DNA of 64,000 nt from Phanerodontia chrysosporium (taxonomy: Eukaryota; Basidiomycota; Agaricomycetes; Polyporales; Phanerochaetaceae), in assembly GCA_001910725.1 (NCBI GenBank), contig MJGA01000033.1:209894-273893 (forward strand), given 5' to 3'. Below the pieces are notes generated by a model. The model was not told where the DNA came from. It saw only the letters and a program-made list of their open reading frames with translations, and did no database searches. Position 1 is the first letter of the stretch, and each line of letters begins with the position of its first letter. This document shows positions 11,492 through 19,193 of the stretch, one piece after another. A program made the position numbers and the translations under genes.

Positions 11492-12185
11492 TGTCGCGGA
11501 GCGAAGGCTCAACGCTTCACAAGGGAGGACAGATGGGGAGGTCGACGTCGAGGCGCGGCGGAGCGAGTCACGCAGCGACGAACACACTTGTTCAGCTGTC
11601 CGTATTGACCAAGATACATTAGTATGCTATGCTACTATACAAACTGAGGCTTACCTGTCCGTATTGACCAAGAGGTCGAGATGCCGGACAGGAGCGAGGG
11701 GAGCTACCCTTATATACTACAGTACTCTAGGGCAGGCTGTACGATTACCTAAGCTGATGGGCAGTGCTTGGCATAGCCAGCGAGGCTGCGACGCGGGCTG
11801 CGCGGCGAGGCTGTGCGGGGGCTATGTCACGAGGCTGTGTCAGCTGGCAGTGTCTCGAGGCTGCGTCGGGCCGAGGCTGTGTCATCAGGCTGATCAGCTC
11901 GGCGTGTCTCGGCGAGGGGAGTCATCAGGGATGACAGTGCCTCCTCGGCGATCCGGGGAACCGGTTGCAAGGCAGACCGGTGATCCGGGCAGTGTCTGAG
12001 CGCGCAGCGGGATGCGCTGGCGTCTAGGGGTGATGCGCCATCAGGGCGCTGGCGCTGAGTGGCCAGGCGCTGAGCGTGGGCGGCTAGGACTCCAGACGGC
12101 GCGAGGGCTGCTCGCCCGTTGGATTAATCGAGGAAAATAGCCAAAAATCGGCGAAAAATAGGGCTGCACCGTCACATCCGTGACA
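11492..12185 (-). repeat. gypsy LTR (3' LTR)
   Basis: 694 bp, bounded by TGTCGCGG and CCGTGACA. It carries a 19-bp direct repeat (CTGTCCGTATTGACCAAGA) at about 11596 and 11655, and a run of CGAGGCTGTG-like units near 11780-11900. Identical to the copy at 18495-19188. Confidence 0.97.
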
Positions 12186-12200
12186 TTACCCCCCTCCTAA
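12186..12200 (-). other. gypsy polypurine tract
   Basis: Read on the minus strand, TAGGAGGGGGGTAA lies directly against the 3' LTR. This is the expected primer site for plus-strand cDNA synthesis. A closely related tract occurs at the same place in the second copy (63152-63166). Confidence 0.8.
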
Positions 12201-12223
12201 AACCGAGCGTCCTCGCGAGGTCG

Positions 12224-15200
12224 TTAGAGGTGGCGCCCCTCTTCCCATTCGAGATCGGCCTTAGCGCGATCAGCGGCAGAAAGGAGAGAGACGTCGACTT
12301 CGGTGACGAACGGGCGAAAAGAGGCGGCGAGGGCTTCGAAGGCGGTGGCAGCGAGCTTGCGGGGCGCTTCCGGATTTTCGCGGTGGAATTTGTTGACCAG
12401 AGCTTTGGCGTGTTTGAGGTTGTCTGCCTTTTCCCACGTGTCGCCGGCTTGACCGTAGCCTTTCCAGCGGACCTTGTACTGCAGTTGTCGGCGGTATATG
12501 CGGCTGTCGAGGACTTTCTCGACGACGTATTCTTCTTCGCCGGCAACCTTGACAGGTTTGGGAGGCAGGGGCTTCTCAACGCCCTGATCGTGCCACGGGC
12601 TGAGGCGGTTGACATGGAAAACTGGGTGGATTTTCAGCCAGCTCGGGAGCTCGAGCCGATAGTCCAGATCGCCGATCTTTTCCAGAACCTTAAACGGACC
12701 CAACTGGCGGGGGCCGAGCTTGGGCGAGGGCTGATCGATGCTGAGGTCCTTCGTGCTGAGCCAAACCTGATCGCCGACCTTGAAGGAGTGGGCGCGTTTC
12801 TTCGCGGCCTCGTACTCTTCTTTCATGCGGGCTTTGGTTAGGCGCAGGGCAGCTTCGGCCTCTTTGCGGACGTGAGCCATGCGGTCTAGGCGCTCGTCGA
12901 GGGCAGGAACGTTGGTGTGTTTGCCGGCCGGGATCGTGAAGTCCGGTGTGTAGCCGTAAACTATCTCGAAGGGGGTGCGCTCGGTAGCACTAGACACGTG
13001 TGAGTTCAGGGTGAACTCGGCCATCGGGAGCCAATCGACCCAGTCGTCTTGGCGCTGGGAGACGAAGAGACGCAGGAATTTCTCGACTTCCTGGTTCTTG
13101 CGCTCGACCTTGCCGTTGCCCTCGGGGTGATATGCCGTGGTGAGACCAGTAGCGATGCCGAGGCGCTTATACAGCGCTCGCATGTACTGAGCTGCAAACT
13201 GGGGCCCACGATCGGAGAAGATCTTGCGTGGGAGGCCGTGAAGGCGGAAGATGTCCGTGTAGTGAACGTCGCCCATGCCGGCAGCGGTGATCGTCGAGTC
13301 GACCGGCACAAGGTGGCACTGATCCGAGTAGTGGTCCACGTAGACCGCGATCGAGTCCTTCTTGGTCTTGGCATCGCGTGGGAGCTGTGTGATGAGATCC
13401 ACGCCGACGTGTTCCCAGGGCCCTGAAGGGACATCGTGGGGCTGTAGGGTGGCTTTCGGATGCGGAGCGGACTTGTACCGTTGGCATTGATCGCAGCCGA
13501 GCACGTAGCGGCTAACGTCGGCGGAGATGCGCGGCCACCAATAGTGCCGAGAGACTAACTCGAGGGTGGTATGCTTCCCAGGGTGTCCGGCAGTCGGCGC
13601 GTCGTGACAAGACTTGATGACGTCGTTGCGCAGCGCGGCACTGTTCGGCACGTAGACTTTCCCATGGTAGTACAGAAGGCCGTTGTCTTCTTCCCATTCG
13701 AGAACGCCGTTGCGCAGCTTGCGGGGCCCCTTAGTCCGGAGAGTCTGCAGAGCGTCTGCGACTTCCTTTTCTTTTTCGGAGCAGTCGCGAATGCGCTTCT
13801 CGAGGGGGGAGGGGTTTGCGAAAGCTACCGTGGCGGCTATCTTAAACAGTTCCGGCTTCAATACTATCTGCGAGCGATTGTCTTCCTCGTCGGAAACATG
13901 CAGCGAGGAGGGCCGGGAGAGCGGGTCGGCGAGGAGATGCGTCTTGCCGGGGCGGTGGATGATGCGGAAGTCGTACTCGGCGAGGTAGGAAGCCCACCGG
14001 GCTTGTCGCCGCGTGAGATTCTGCGCAGTCTTCCAGTACTGGAGATTCTGATGATCGGTCCAGATCTCGAAAGGCTCCGGGAGACCTTCGAGGAATTGGC
14101 GCCAGTCCTTGAGAGCTTCGATGATTGCAAGCATCTCGCGGTCCCAGATCTCGTAGTTCCGCTCGGCGGGGCTCATGGTCTGCGAGCGATACGCGATTGG
14201 ATGCCAGAGACCATCTTCAGGGTTGCGTTGGGCTATGACTCCTCCGGTGGCGTAGCCAGAAGCATCGGTCTCGACGCGAGTTGGCCGATCAATGCTCCAC
14301 ATGGCGAGCACGGGCTGAGTCGTGAAAGCGCGCTTGAGCGTCTCGAAGGCTTCTGCCTGTGCGGGACCCCAATTAAACGGAGTGTCCTTCTTCGTCAGAT
14401 CGTGCAACGGACGGCAGATCTTTGAGAAGTCTTTGATGAAACGGCGGTAGAAGTTGGCAAACCCGACAAAGCCTCGTACATCTTTGAGGTTCTTCGGGGT
14501 CGGCCACTCGGCTACAGCCTTAACCTTGCCGGGATCCATGCCGACTTGTCCTTCGCTGATCAGGAGTCCAAGGTACTCGATCTCTGAGCGCTCGAACTCG
14601 CACTTCTCGGGCCGAAGGTATAGATCGTACTTGGCGAGACGTGCCAGGACCTCGTGAACAATCTTCCGATGCGAAGCGAGGTCGTTCGACCAGATGAGAA
14701 TGTCGTCGAGGTAAACTGCGACCTTGCTCTCGGCGATGAGGTCGGCGAAGATGTGGTTCATGAGGGCCTGGAACGTGGCGGGGCTGTTGCACAGACCGAA
14801 GTACATGACTCTGGGCTCGAAGAGGCCGCGGTTGGTGACGAAGGCGGCTTTCCACTCGTCACCTTCCTTAATCCGGACGTTGTTGTAGCCCCAACGGACA
14901 TCGAACTTGGTAAAGATCTTAGCGCCCTGGAGCTTCCCGATGATGTCGGAGGCGAGCGGAAGGGGGTAACGATTCTTCACGGTGATGTCGTTGAGCTTGC
15001 GGTAATCCTGGATGAACCGGAGCTTGCCATCCTTTTTCTTGATGAAGAAGACAGGGGAAGCGATCGGAGACTTGCTGGGGACGATATAGCCTTTGGCAAG
15101 TGCGTCGTCGATGAACCGCTGTAGTTCTTCATTCTCGATCGGGGACATGGGATAAACCTTCGATTTGATCGAGGCCGGGGCGTCCGGGACGAGATCTATC

Positions 15201-16018
15201 GCGTGATCCCAGGGCTGATGCTTCGGAAGGCGGTGCGATTCCTCTTCAGAGAACACTTTCTTGTGTCGGTGGTACTCCTTGGGAACCAGCTCTTCAAACG
15301 TCTTGGCGTACTTCTCGCGATTGGCTTCGACAGCGATCGCTTGCGAGTAAGTGTAGCCGGCGAGGATCCAGACTTCGTCCTTGGCGTCCTCAACAATGCC
15401 TGCTCGAAGCCATTCGCGGCGTTCGGAGCGGTTGGCGTCAATCTGATGGATACCGAAAACCGGGGTGTCCTCAGCTCCGCCGCGGAGCTGAAACTGGACA
15501 TCTCCCGTTTCCCAGTCAATGTTCGGATTCCATTTCTTGAGCCACGGAAGTCCGAGGATGACGTCCTCCGGACCGATGTTCGTGACAAGAAATTCCTCCT
15601 TAAACGTATACGAACCCACAGTGAGCTGGAGTCTGGTTCGGCGTGTAATAGACCCTGCTTCATTCTTGGTTCCGTCGATGTTATACAGTGTGATTTCCTT
15701 CTTGAGTGGTACCGTGAGGATCTTGTGTTGTTTACAGAAATCTTCGTGGATGAATAGCGAAGTCGCACCGGAGTCAATCATTGCAGGCGTGCGAATAGTT
15801 TTATTGAGTCCGGTGAGCTTTACAGGTACACGATAGTGATTGGAAAAAGGATCTAACACTGATATTGTACACGAGCGGATGGTATCTGAAAGGTCCTGTG
15901 GTTCTAACGACGGTGCCGGAGTTGAATCCGGGCTTGACGAAACGGGGACCGACGATGCGGCGTCACTCCGGCCCCTTAAGCAAAACCCCCGAGCTGCTTT
16001 TGTATCAGAGCCAGCTGA
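12224..16018 (-). CDS. gypsy Pol polyprotein (protease, RT, RNase H, integrase, chromodomain)
   Basis: The frame is open from 16018 and has no ATG before the protease, so Pol is probably made as a Gag-Pol product by frameshifting. Domains, numbered from codon 15859: aspartic protease (MIDSGATSLF, about residue 27); reverse transcriptase with the YLDDILIWS catalytic box (about 382); RNase H (ETDASGYATGGV); integrase zinc finger (GHPGKHTTLE...CDQCQRY) and DDE core (VDLITQLP, AYHPEGNGKVERKNQ); chromodomain near the C-terminus (EYVVEKVLDSR, YKVRWKGYG, DTWEKADNL). The chromodomain would steer integration to particular chromatin. The frame is intact over 1,211 codons. The C-terminus is EWEEGRHL. 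Confidence 0.95.
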   Translation of the reverse strand, partial: SAGSDTKAARGFCLRGRSDAASSVPVSSSPDSTPAPSLEPQDLSDTIRSCTISVLDPFSNHYRVPVKLTGLNKTIRTPAMIDSGATSLFIHEDFCKQHKILTVPLKKEITLYNIDGTKNEAGSITRRTRLQLTVGSYTFKEEFLVTNIGPEDVILGLPWLKKWNPNIDWETGDVQFQLRGGAEDTPVFGIHQIDANRSERREWLRAGIVEDAKDEVWILAGYTYSQAIAVEANREKYAKTFEELVPKEYHRHKKVFSEEESHRLPKHQPWDHAIDLVPDAPASIKSKVYPMSPIENEELQRFIDDALAKGYIVPSKSPIASPVFFIKKKDGKLRFIQDYRKLNDITVKNRYPLPLASDIIGKLQGAKIFTKFDVRWGYNNVRIKEGDEWKAAFVTNRGLFEPRVMYFGLCNSPATFQALMNHIFADLIAESKVAVYLDDILIWSNDLASHRKIVHEVLARLAKYDLYLRPEKCEFERSEIEYLGLLISEGQVGMDPGKVKAVAEWPTPKNLKDVRGFVGFANFYRRFIKDFSKICRPLHDLTKKDTPFNWGPAQAEAFETLKRAFTTQPVLAMWSIDRPTRVETDASGYATGGVIAQRNPEDGLWHPIAYRSQTMSPAERNYEIWDREMLAIIEALKDWRQFLEGLPEPFEIWTDHQNLQYWKTAQNLTRRQARWASYLAEYDFRIIHRPGKTHLLADPLSRPSSLHVSDEEDNRSQIVLKPELFKIAATVAFANPSPLEKRIRDCSEKEKEVADALQTLRTKGPRKLRNGVLEWEEDNGLLYYHGKVYVPNSAALRNDVIKSCHDAPTAGHPGKHTTLELVSRHYWWPRISADVSRYVLGCDQCQRYKSAPHPKATLQPHDVPSGPWEHVGVDLITQLPRDAKTKKDSIAVYVDHYSDQCHLVPVDSTITAAGMGDVHYTDIFRLHGLPRKIFSDRGPQFAAQYMRALYKRLGIATGLTTAYHPEGNGKVERKNQEVEKFLRLFVSQRQDDWVDWLPMAEFTLNSHVSSATERTPFEIVYGYTPDFTIPAGKHTNVPALDERLDRMAHVRKEAEAALRLTKARMKEEYEAAKKRAHSFKVGDQVWLSTKDLSIDQPSPKLGPRQLGPFKVLEKIGDLDYRLELPSWLKIHPVFHVNRLSPWHDQGVEKPLPPKPVKVAGEEEYVVEKVLDSRIYRRQLQYKVRWKGYGQAGDTWEKADNLKHAKALVNKFHRENPEAPRKLAATAFEALAASFRPFVTEVDVSLLSAADRAKADLEWEEGRHL

Positions 16019-17225
16019 TCACGGAGGGCGGCGATCGCGGCAGCTTGGTCGTCAGACGAGCTGCCAGAAGACGAGGAGGCCGGAGACGAGGAGTCCTGTG
16101 ACGAGGTATCCGAAGACGAGGCGCGGACAGCGGCGGTAGCGGGGGCGGTTCTCGCTTGCCCTCGAGGCGAGCGCGACAGACGCGGGACCAGTGACCCTTC
16201 TTGCCGCAGTGGTTGCAAACCGAGTCGCGGTGAACGGGGTCCGTGGACTTGTGGGACTTCGAGCCGCAGACCTTGCAGCGATCCTTCATGACGGCGTCGA
16301 ACTGGCGCTTGAGATCCGTGCCGGTGAGCCCCTTAAACAGCTCGTCGATGTTCGCGGCGTCGATGTCCATCGCGTTCGGATCGCGGAAGGCGCGCGTCGA
16401 CGAGCTAGCCGGAGTCGAGGACGTCTTGCCTTGCTGCGCCAAGAGGTCTTGCGAGAGCTTGTCCTTCGACCGGTCGACGGCGAATCCCGCGTTCTTGAGC
16501 TCGTCGTACGTCTCGGGGCCTTTGCCGGTGCTGGGGTTGACCATGTACGAGATCCGTTCGAGGTAGTCCTTGTTGAACTTCGTCCGTAGCCGGGCCGCCA
16601 GGTCTTCCGGGGTGAGCTTCGTGCGACCGGCGAGGGCTTGGAACTCCGCAAAGAACTCCGCGAACCGACGATTGCCTTGTGTGCACGCCTGCAGCTTGCT
16701 GAGGGCCTCGGCCTTCTCGTCGACGGGCTCGAACCGGTTCTTGAACGCTTCCCAAAACGTGGCGCGAGAGCCGTCGAATATCTGAACACCGTCTGCCGCC
16801 TGCTCGATGTATTGCCGCGCCCATTCAGCCGCTTCATCTTGCATGAAGGAGAGGGCGCCGACGATCCACTTCTGACCATCTACCAGGATCTTGCCGGAGT
16901 CGGGGTCTCGCTGGAGGTTACCGTTGACGTCGCGCTTGCCGAATTTCTCCGGCTGCCCGTCGGCGTAGATGCGATAGGCGGCGCGGAAGAGACGGGCCGT
17001 GTCCGAACCTTTCCCTTTGAACGGGACGGGCTTCTCGACGAAGGGCAGCTCCTTGTTCGCGTTAACCGTAGCGTTGACCGTTGTGTGATTGTTACCGATA
17101 GCCTGGGCCAGAGTGTTGACCGTGTTGGTGAGCTGCGTCATTGCCTGGGCCATTTGCAGGAGTGCAGCAGAAACGGGGTCGGGAAGCGCCGGACCGGGCG
17201 GCGCTCCACCGGGAGTGCTCGACAT
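16005..17225 (-). CDS. gypsy Gag-like protein (406 aa)
   Basis: True ATG at 17225 (MSSTPGGAPPGP). A central capsid-like helical region (FWEAFKNRFEP, RFAEFFAEFQALAGRTKL) follows a Pro/Ala-rich start. The C-terminal part has CKVCGSKSHKST and a classical CCHC zinc knuckle CNHCGKKGHWSRVC (about residues 337-350) for RNA binding. The last ~55 codons are Pro/Arg-rich and look out of frame: another frame over 15976-16218 encodes a Ser-rich tail ending in AALRDQLALIQKQLGGFA, more like an authentic Gag end. Either a 1-bp change shifted this copy, or three frames are used. Gag assembles the cytoplasmic particle. Confidence 0.9.
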   Translation of the reverse strand: MSSTPGGAPPGPALPDPVSAALLQMAQAMTQLTNTVNTLAQAIGNNHTTVNATVNANKELPFVEKPVPFKGKGSDTARLFRAAYRIYADGQPEKFGKRDVNGNLQRDPDSGKILVDGQKWIVGALSFMQDEAAEWARQYIEQAADGVQIFDGSRATFWEAFKNRFEPVDEKAEALSKLQACTQGNRRFAEFFAEFQALAGRTKLTPEDLAARLRTKFNKDYLERISYMVNPSTGKGPETYDELKNAGFAVDRSKDKLSQDLLAQQGKTSSTPASSSTRAFRDPNAMDIDAANIDELFKGLTGTDLKRQFDAVMKDRCKVCGSKSHKSTDPVHRDSVCNHCGKKGHWSRVCRARLEGKREPPPLPPLSAPRLRIPRHRTPRLRPPRLLAARLTTKLPRSPPSVISWL

Positions 17226-17649
17226 GTTGGGGGACGGGGAGTGTTGGCTCCTGATTGAGCGCGGGAGAGGTTAAACGGCGAGGGAGCGGGTTCGTGGTCG
17301 GAGAGGACGGAGCCGAGCGATGTCTCGGGAGACGAGTGGTGGCTACTGTCCGGGGGACTGTGATCGGGAGTATTCGGAGTGGTGGCAGAGGCGCGGGCGA
17401 ATTCTAGCCGTTGCGCGAAATGAGGGCGTTCGAACTGTGTTTCTCGGTCGCTAGACGGAACCGGGAGTAGTGGAGGGGCAGTCTCTCGATAAGGGCAGGG
17501 CTGCTGACTGCACTCCCTGGCTTCTCGAGACCCGTTGTTTTCCTCGACGTGGAGATCAGCGGGAAGGGTGACGCCGTTCTCTGTGGTTCGCCCGAAGAAG
17601 TGCGGACAATTCGAACAGTCGAAATCCAGTGCGACAAAGAGTGTATTTA

Positions 17650-18339
17650 TTAATCAAAGTAGCCGGCCCGGTACACGATATCTAGCTCTCCCACGATGCG
17701 GCGGAAATTACGCCTTAAACCGACAAACGGAATGTCACCGATTTGAGCGAGTCCGAGCTCGTATTGGTGCCACTCCTTAAACGTGGTGGTGGGGGCGAGA
17801 CGACTGAGCTCAGCGCGGATCTGTCGAAGGCGTTCGAGCAGCTGGCGGACGCCTTGTGCGCGGTCGCTGCTGACGAGGTGGAACAGGTCGACTTCTTCGA
17901 CGGCCTTGAGACGCTTGATGGTCGCGTCGAGCTTGGGCGTGAAGATGCCGACGAGGTCGGTGGGGGAGTACTTGGGAATGTCGATGCCGACGGGCTTGCG
18001 GGCGATGGGCTCGTACGTCGGGGCGGCGCTGAGGCGCTCTGCCAAACTGAGCTTGGAGGAGGAGGCGGCTGCGGCGGCCTGGGCTTCTTGCGCCTCGCGT
18101 TGGCGCTGCTCGCGGATGCGGTTGCCTACGCGCTGTTCGGCTTCGCGAGCCTCGCGGACGGCAGTCCAGTTGATGGAGGGGACAGAGGGCGGAGGTGTCG
18201 GGAGCGTGGAGACGTGCTTGATGACCGCCTTGACTTTGCGGTCCGTCCACTTGACAGGGTTACCGGCCTCGCGACGACGTTGGAGGCGGTCGAAGATGCG
18301 CTGGGGGATGTGGTCCTTGAGCCGGACGTCTTTCGGCAC
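17650..18339 (-). CDS. extra ORF (ORF1) upstream of gypsy gag, function unknown
   Basis: 229 sense codons between the 5' LTR and gag. The protein is charged: a basic N-terminal half (RLKDHIPQRIFDRLQRRRE), an Ala/Gln-rich coiled-coil-like middle (EQRVGNRIREQRQREAQEA) and a conserved-looking C-terminal domain (DIPKYSPTDLVGIF, TIKRLKAVEEVDLFHLV, FKEWHQYELGLAQIGDI). No ATG occurs in frame; the first codon is GTG at the expected start, in CAGTGCCG, which is also a good splice acceptor. I know no named family for it. It may be a second Gag-like or accessory protein. It ends 425 nt before gag. Confidence 0.6.
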   Translation of the reverse strand: MPKDVRLKDHIPQRIFDRLQRRREAGNPVKWTDRKVKAVIKHVSTLPTPPPSVPSINWTAVREAREAEQRVGNRIREQRQREAQEAQAAAAASSSKLSLAERLSAAPTYEPIARKPVGIDIPKYSPTDLVGIFTPKLDATIKRLKAVEEVDLFHLVSSDRAQGVRQLLERLRQIRAELSRLAPTTTFKEWHQYELGLAQIGDIPFVGLRRNFRRIVGELDIVYRAGYFD

Positions 18340-18482
18340 TGCAAAGCAAGGACCTCAGCAACGTGCACGGAGTGAGCAGGCTGCTCGACTACGACGTACT
18401 CGCTTTAAACGGAGGGAATAAACTTTTTTAAACGGGGTTTGGGGGGAGCGGTAGGGAGAAAAATGCCTAGGGCACCCAAAAG

Positions 18483-18492
18483 ATCTCGACCT
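18483..18492 (-). other. gypsy primer-binding site, self-priming type
   Basis: Two bases inside the 5' LTR, the minus strand reads AGGTCGAGAT. Its exact reverse complement, ATCTCGACCT, occurs in the LTR (plus coordinates 18676-18685), about 34 nt after the start of the TATA box, where transcription would begin. Pairing of the mRNA 5' end with the PBS is the self-priming mode known for Tf1/sushi elements. No match to a tRNA 3' end was recognised. Confidence 0.65.
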
Positions 18493-18494
18493 AA

Positions 18495-19188
18495 TGTCGC
18501 GGAGCGAAGGCTCAACGCTTCACAAGGGAGGACAGATGGGGAGGTCGACGTCGAGGCGCGGCGGAGCGAGTCACGCAGCGACGAACACACTTGTTCAGCT
18601 GTCCGTATTGACCAAGATACATTAGTATGCTATGCTACTATACAAACTGAGGCTTACCTGTCCGTATTGACCAAGAGGTCGAGATGCCGGACAGGAGCGA
18701 GGGGAGCTACCCTTATATACTACAGTACTCTAGGGCAGGCTGTACGATTACCTAAGCTGATGGGCAGTGCTTGGCATAGCCAGCGAGGCTGCGACGCGGG
18801 CTGCGCGGCGAGGCTGTGCGGGGGCTATGTCACGAGGCTGTGTCAGCTGGCAGTGTCTCGAGGCTGCGTCGGGCCGAGGCTGTGTCATCAGGCTGATCAG
18901 CTCGGCGTGTCTCGGCGAGGGGAGTCATCAGGGATGACAGTGCCTCCTCGGCGATCCGGGGAACCGGTTGCAAGGCAGACCGGTGATCCGGGCAGTGTCT
19001 GAGCGCGCAGCGGGATGCGCTGGCGTCTAGGGGTGATGCGCCATCAGGGCGCTGGCGCTGAGTGGCCAGGCGCTGAGCGTGGGCGGCTAGGACTCCAGAC
19101 GGCGCGAGGGCTGCTCGCCCGTTGGATTAATCGAGGAAAATAGCCAAAAATCGGCGAAAAATAGGGCTGCACCGTCACATCCGTGACA
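18495..19188 (-). repeat. gypsy LTR (5' LTR)
   Basis: 694 bp, identical to 11492-12185, and promoter-bearing for the minus-strand element. Flanked on its outer side by the second ATATG copy (19189-19193). Confidence 0.97.
18713..18719 (-). promoter_or_regulatory. LTR TATA box
   Basis: TATATAA on the minus strand within the 5' LTR. The predicted mRNA 5' end lies about 34 nt downstream and coincides with the 10-mer complementary to the PBS, which supports the assignment. Confidence 0.6.
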
Positions 19189-19193
19189 ATATG
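19189..19193. repeat. gypsy target-site duplication, right copy (ATATG)
   Basis: ATATG follows the right LTR directly and matches 11487-11491. Confidence 0.95.

Larger units (their letters stand above)
11492..19188 (-). mobile_element. Ty3/gypsy chromovirus-type LTR retrotransposon, 7,697 bp
   Basis: Full-length element on the minus strand: 5' LTR 18495-19188, PBS, ORF1 (17650-18339), gag (16005-17225), pol (12224-16018), polypurine tract, 3' LTR 11492-12185. The two LTRs are 694 bp each and identical in my base-by-base comparison, so insertion is recent relative to the decayed copy at 62459. Domain order protease-RT-RNase H-integrase-chromodomain defines a chromodomain Ty3/gypsy element. 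It sits inside the Helitron Rep-helicase ORF. The LTR ends are TGTC...GACA. Confidence 0.97.

Noticed and set aside
11361..11999. 212-codon plus ORF reaching into the LTR, repeated at 18439-19002
   Set aside because: Runs through LTR sequence on the strand opposite to the element's genes and owes its length to LTR base composition.
13571..14425. Long plus-strand ORF (284 codons) and similar ones at 12230-12841 and 15203-15757
   Set aside because: They are exact antisense shadows of the gypsy pol gene and have no motifs of their own.
17743..18421. Two plus-strand ORFs of about 210 codons
   Set aside because: Antisense to gypsy ORF1; their composition follows from its Ala/Arg-rich codons.
18470..18494. 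Classical tRNA-type primer-binding site
   Set aside because: No TGG start or recognisable tRNA 3' complement next to the LTR; the self-priming 10-mer fits better.
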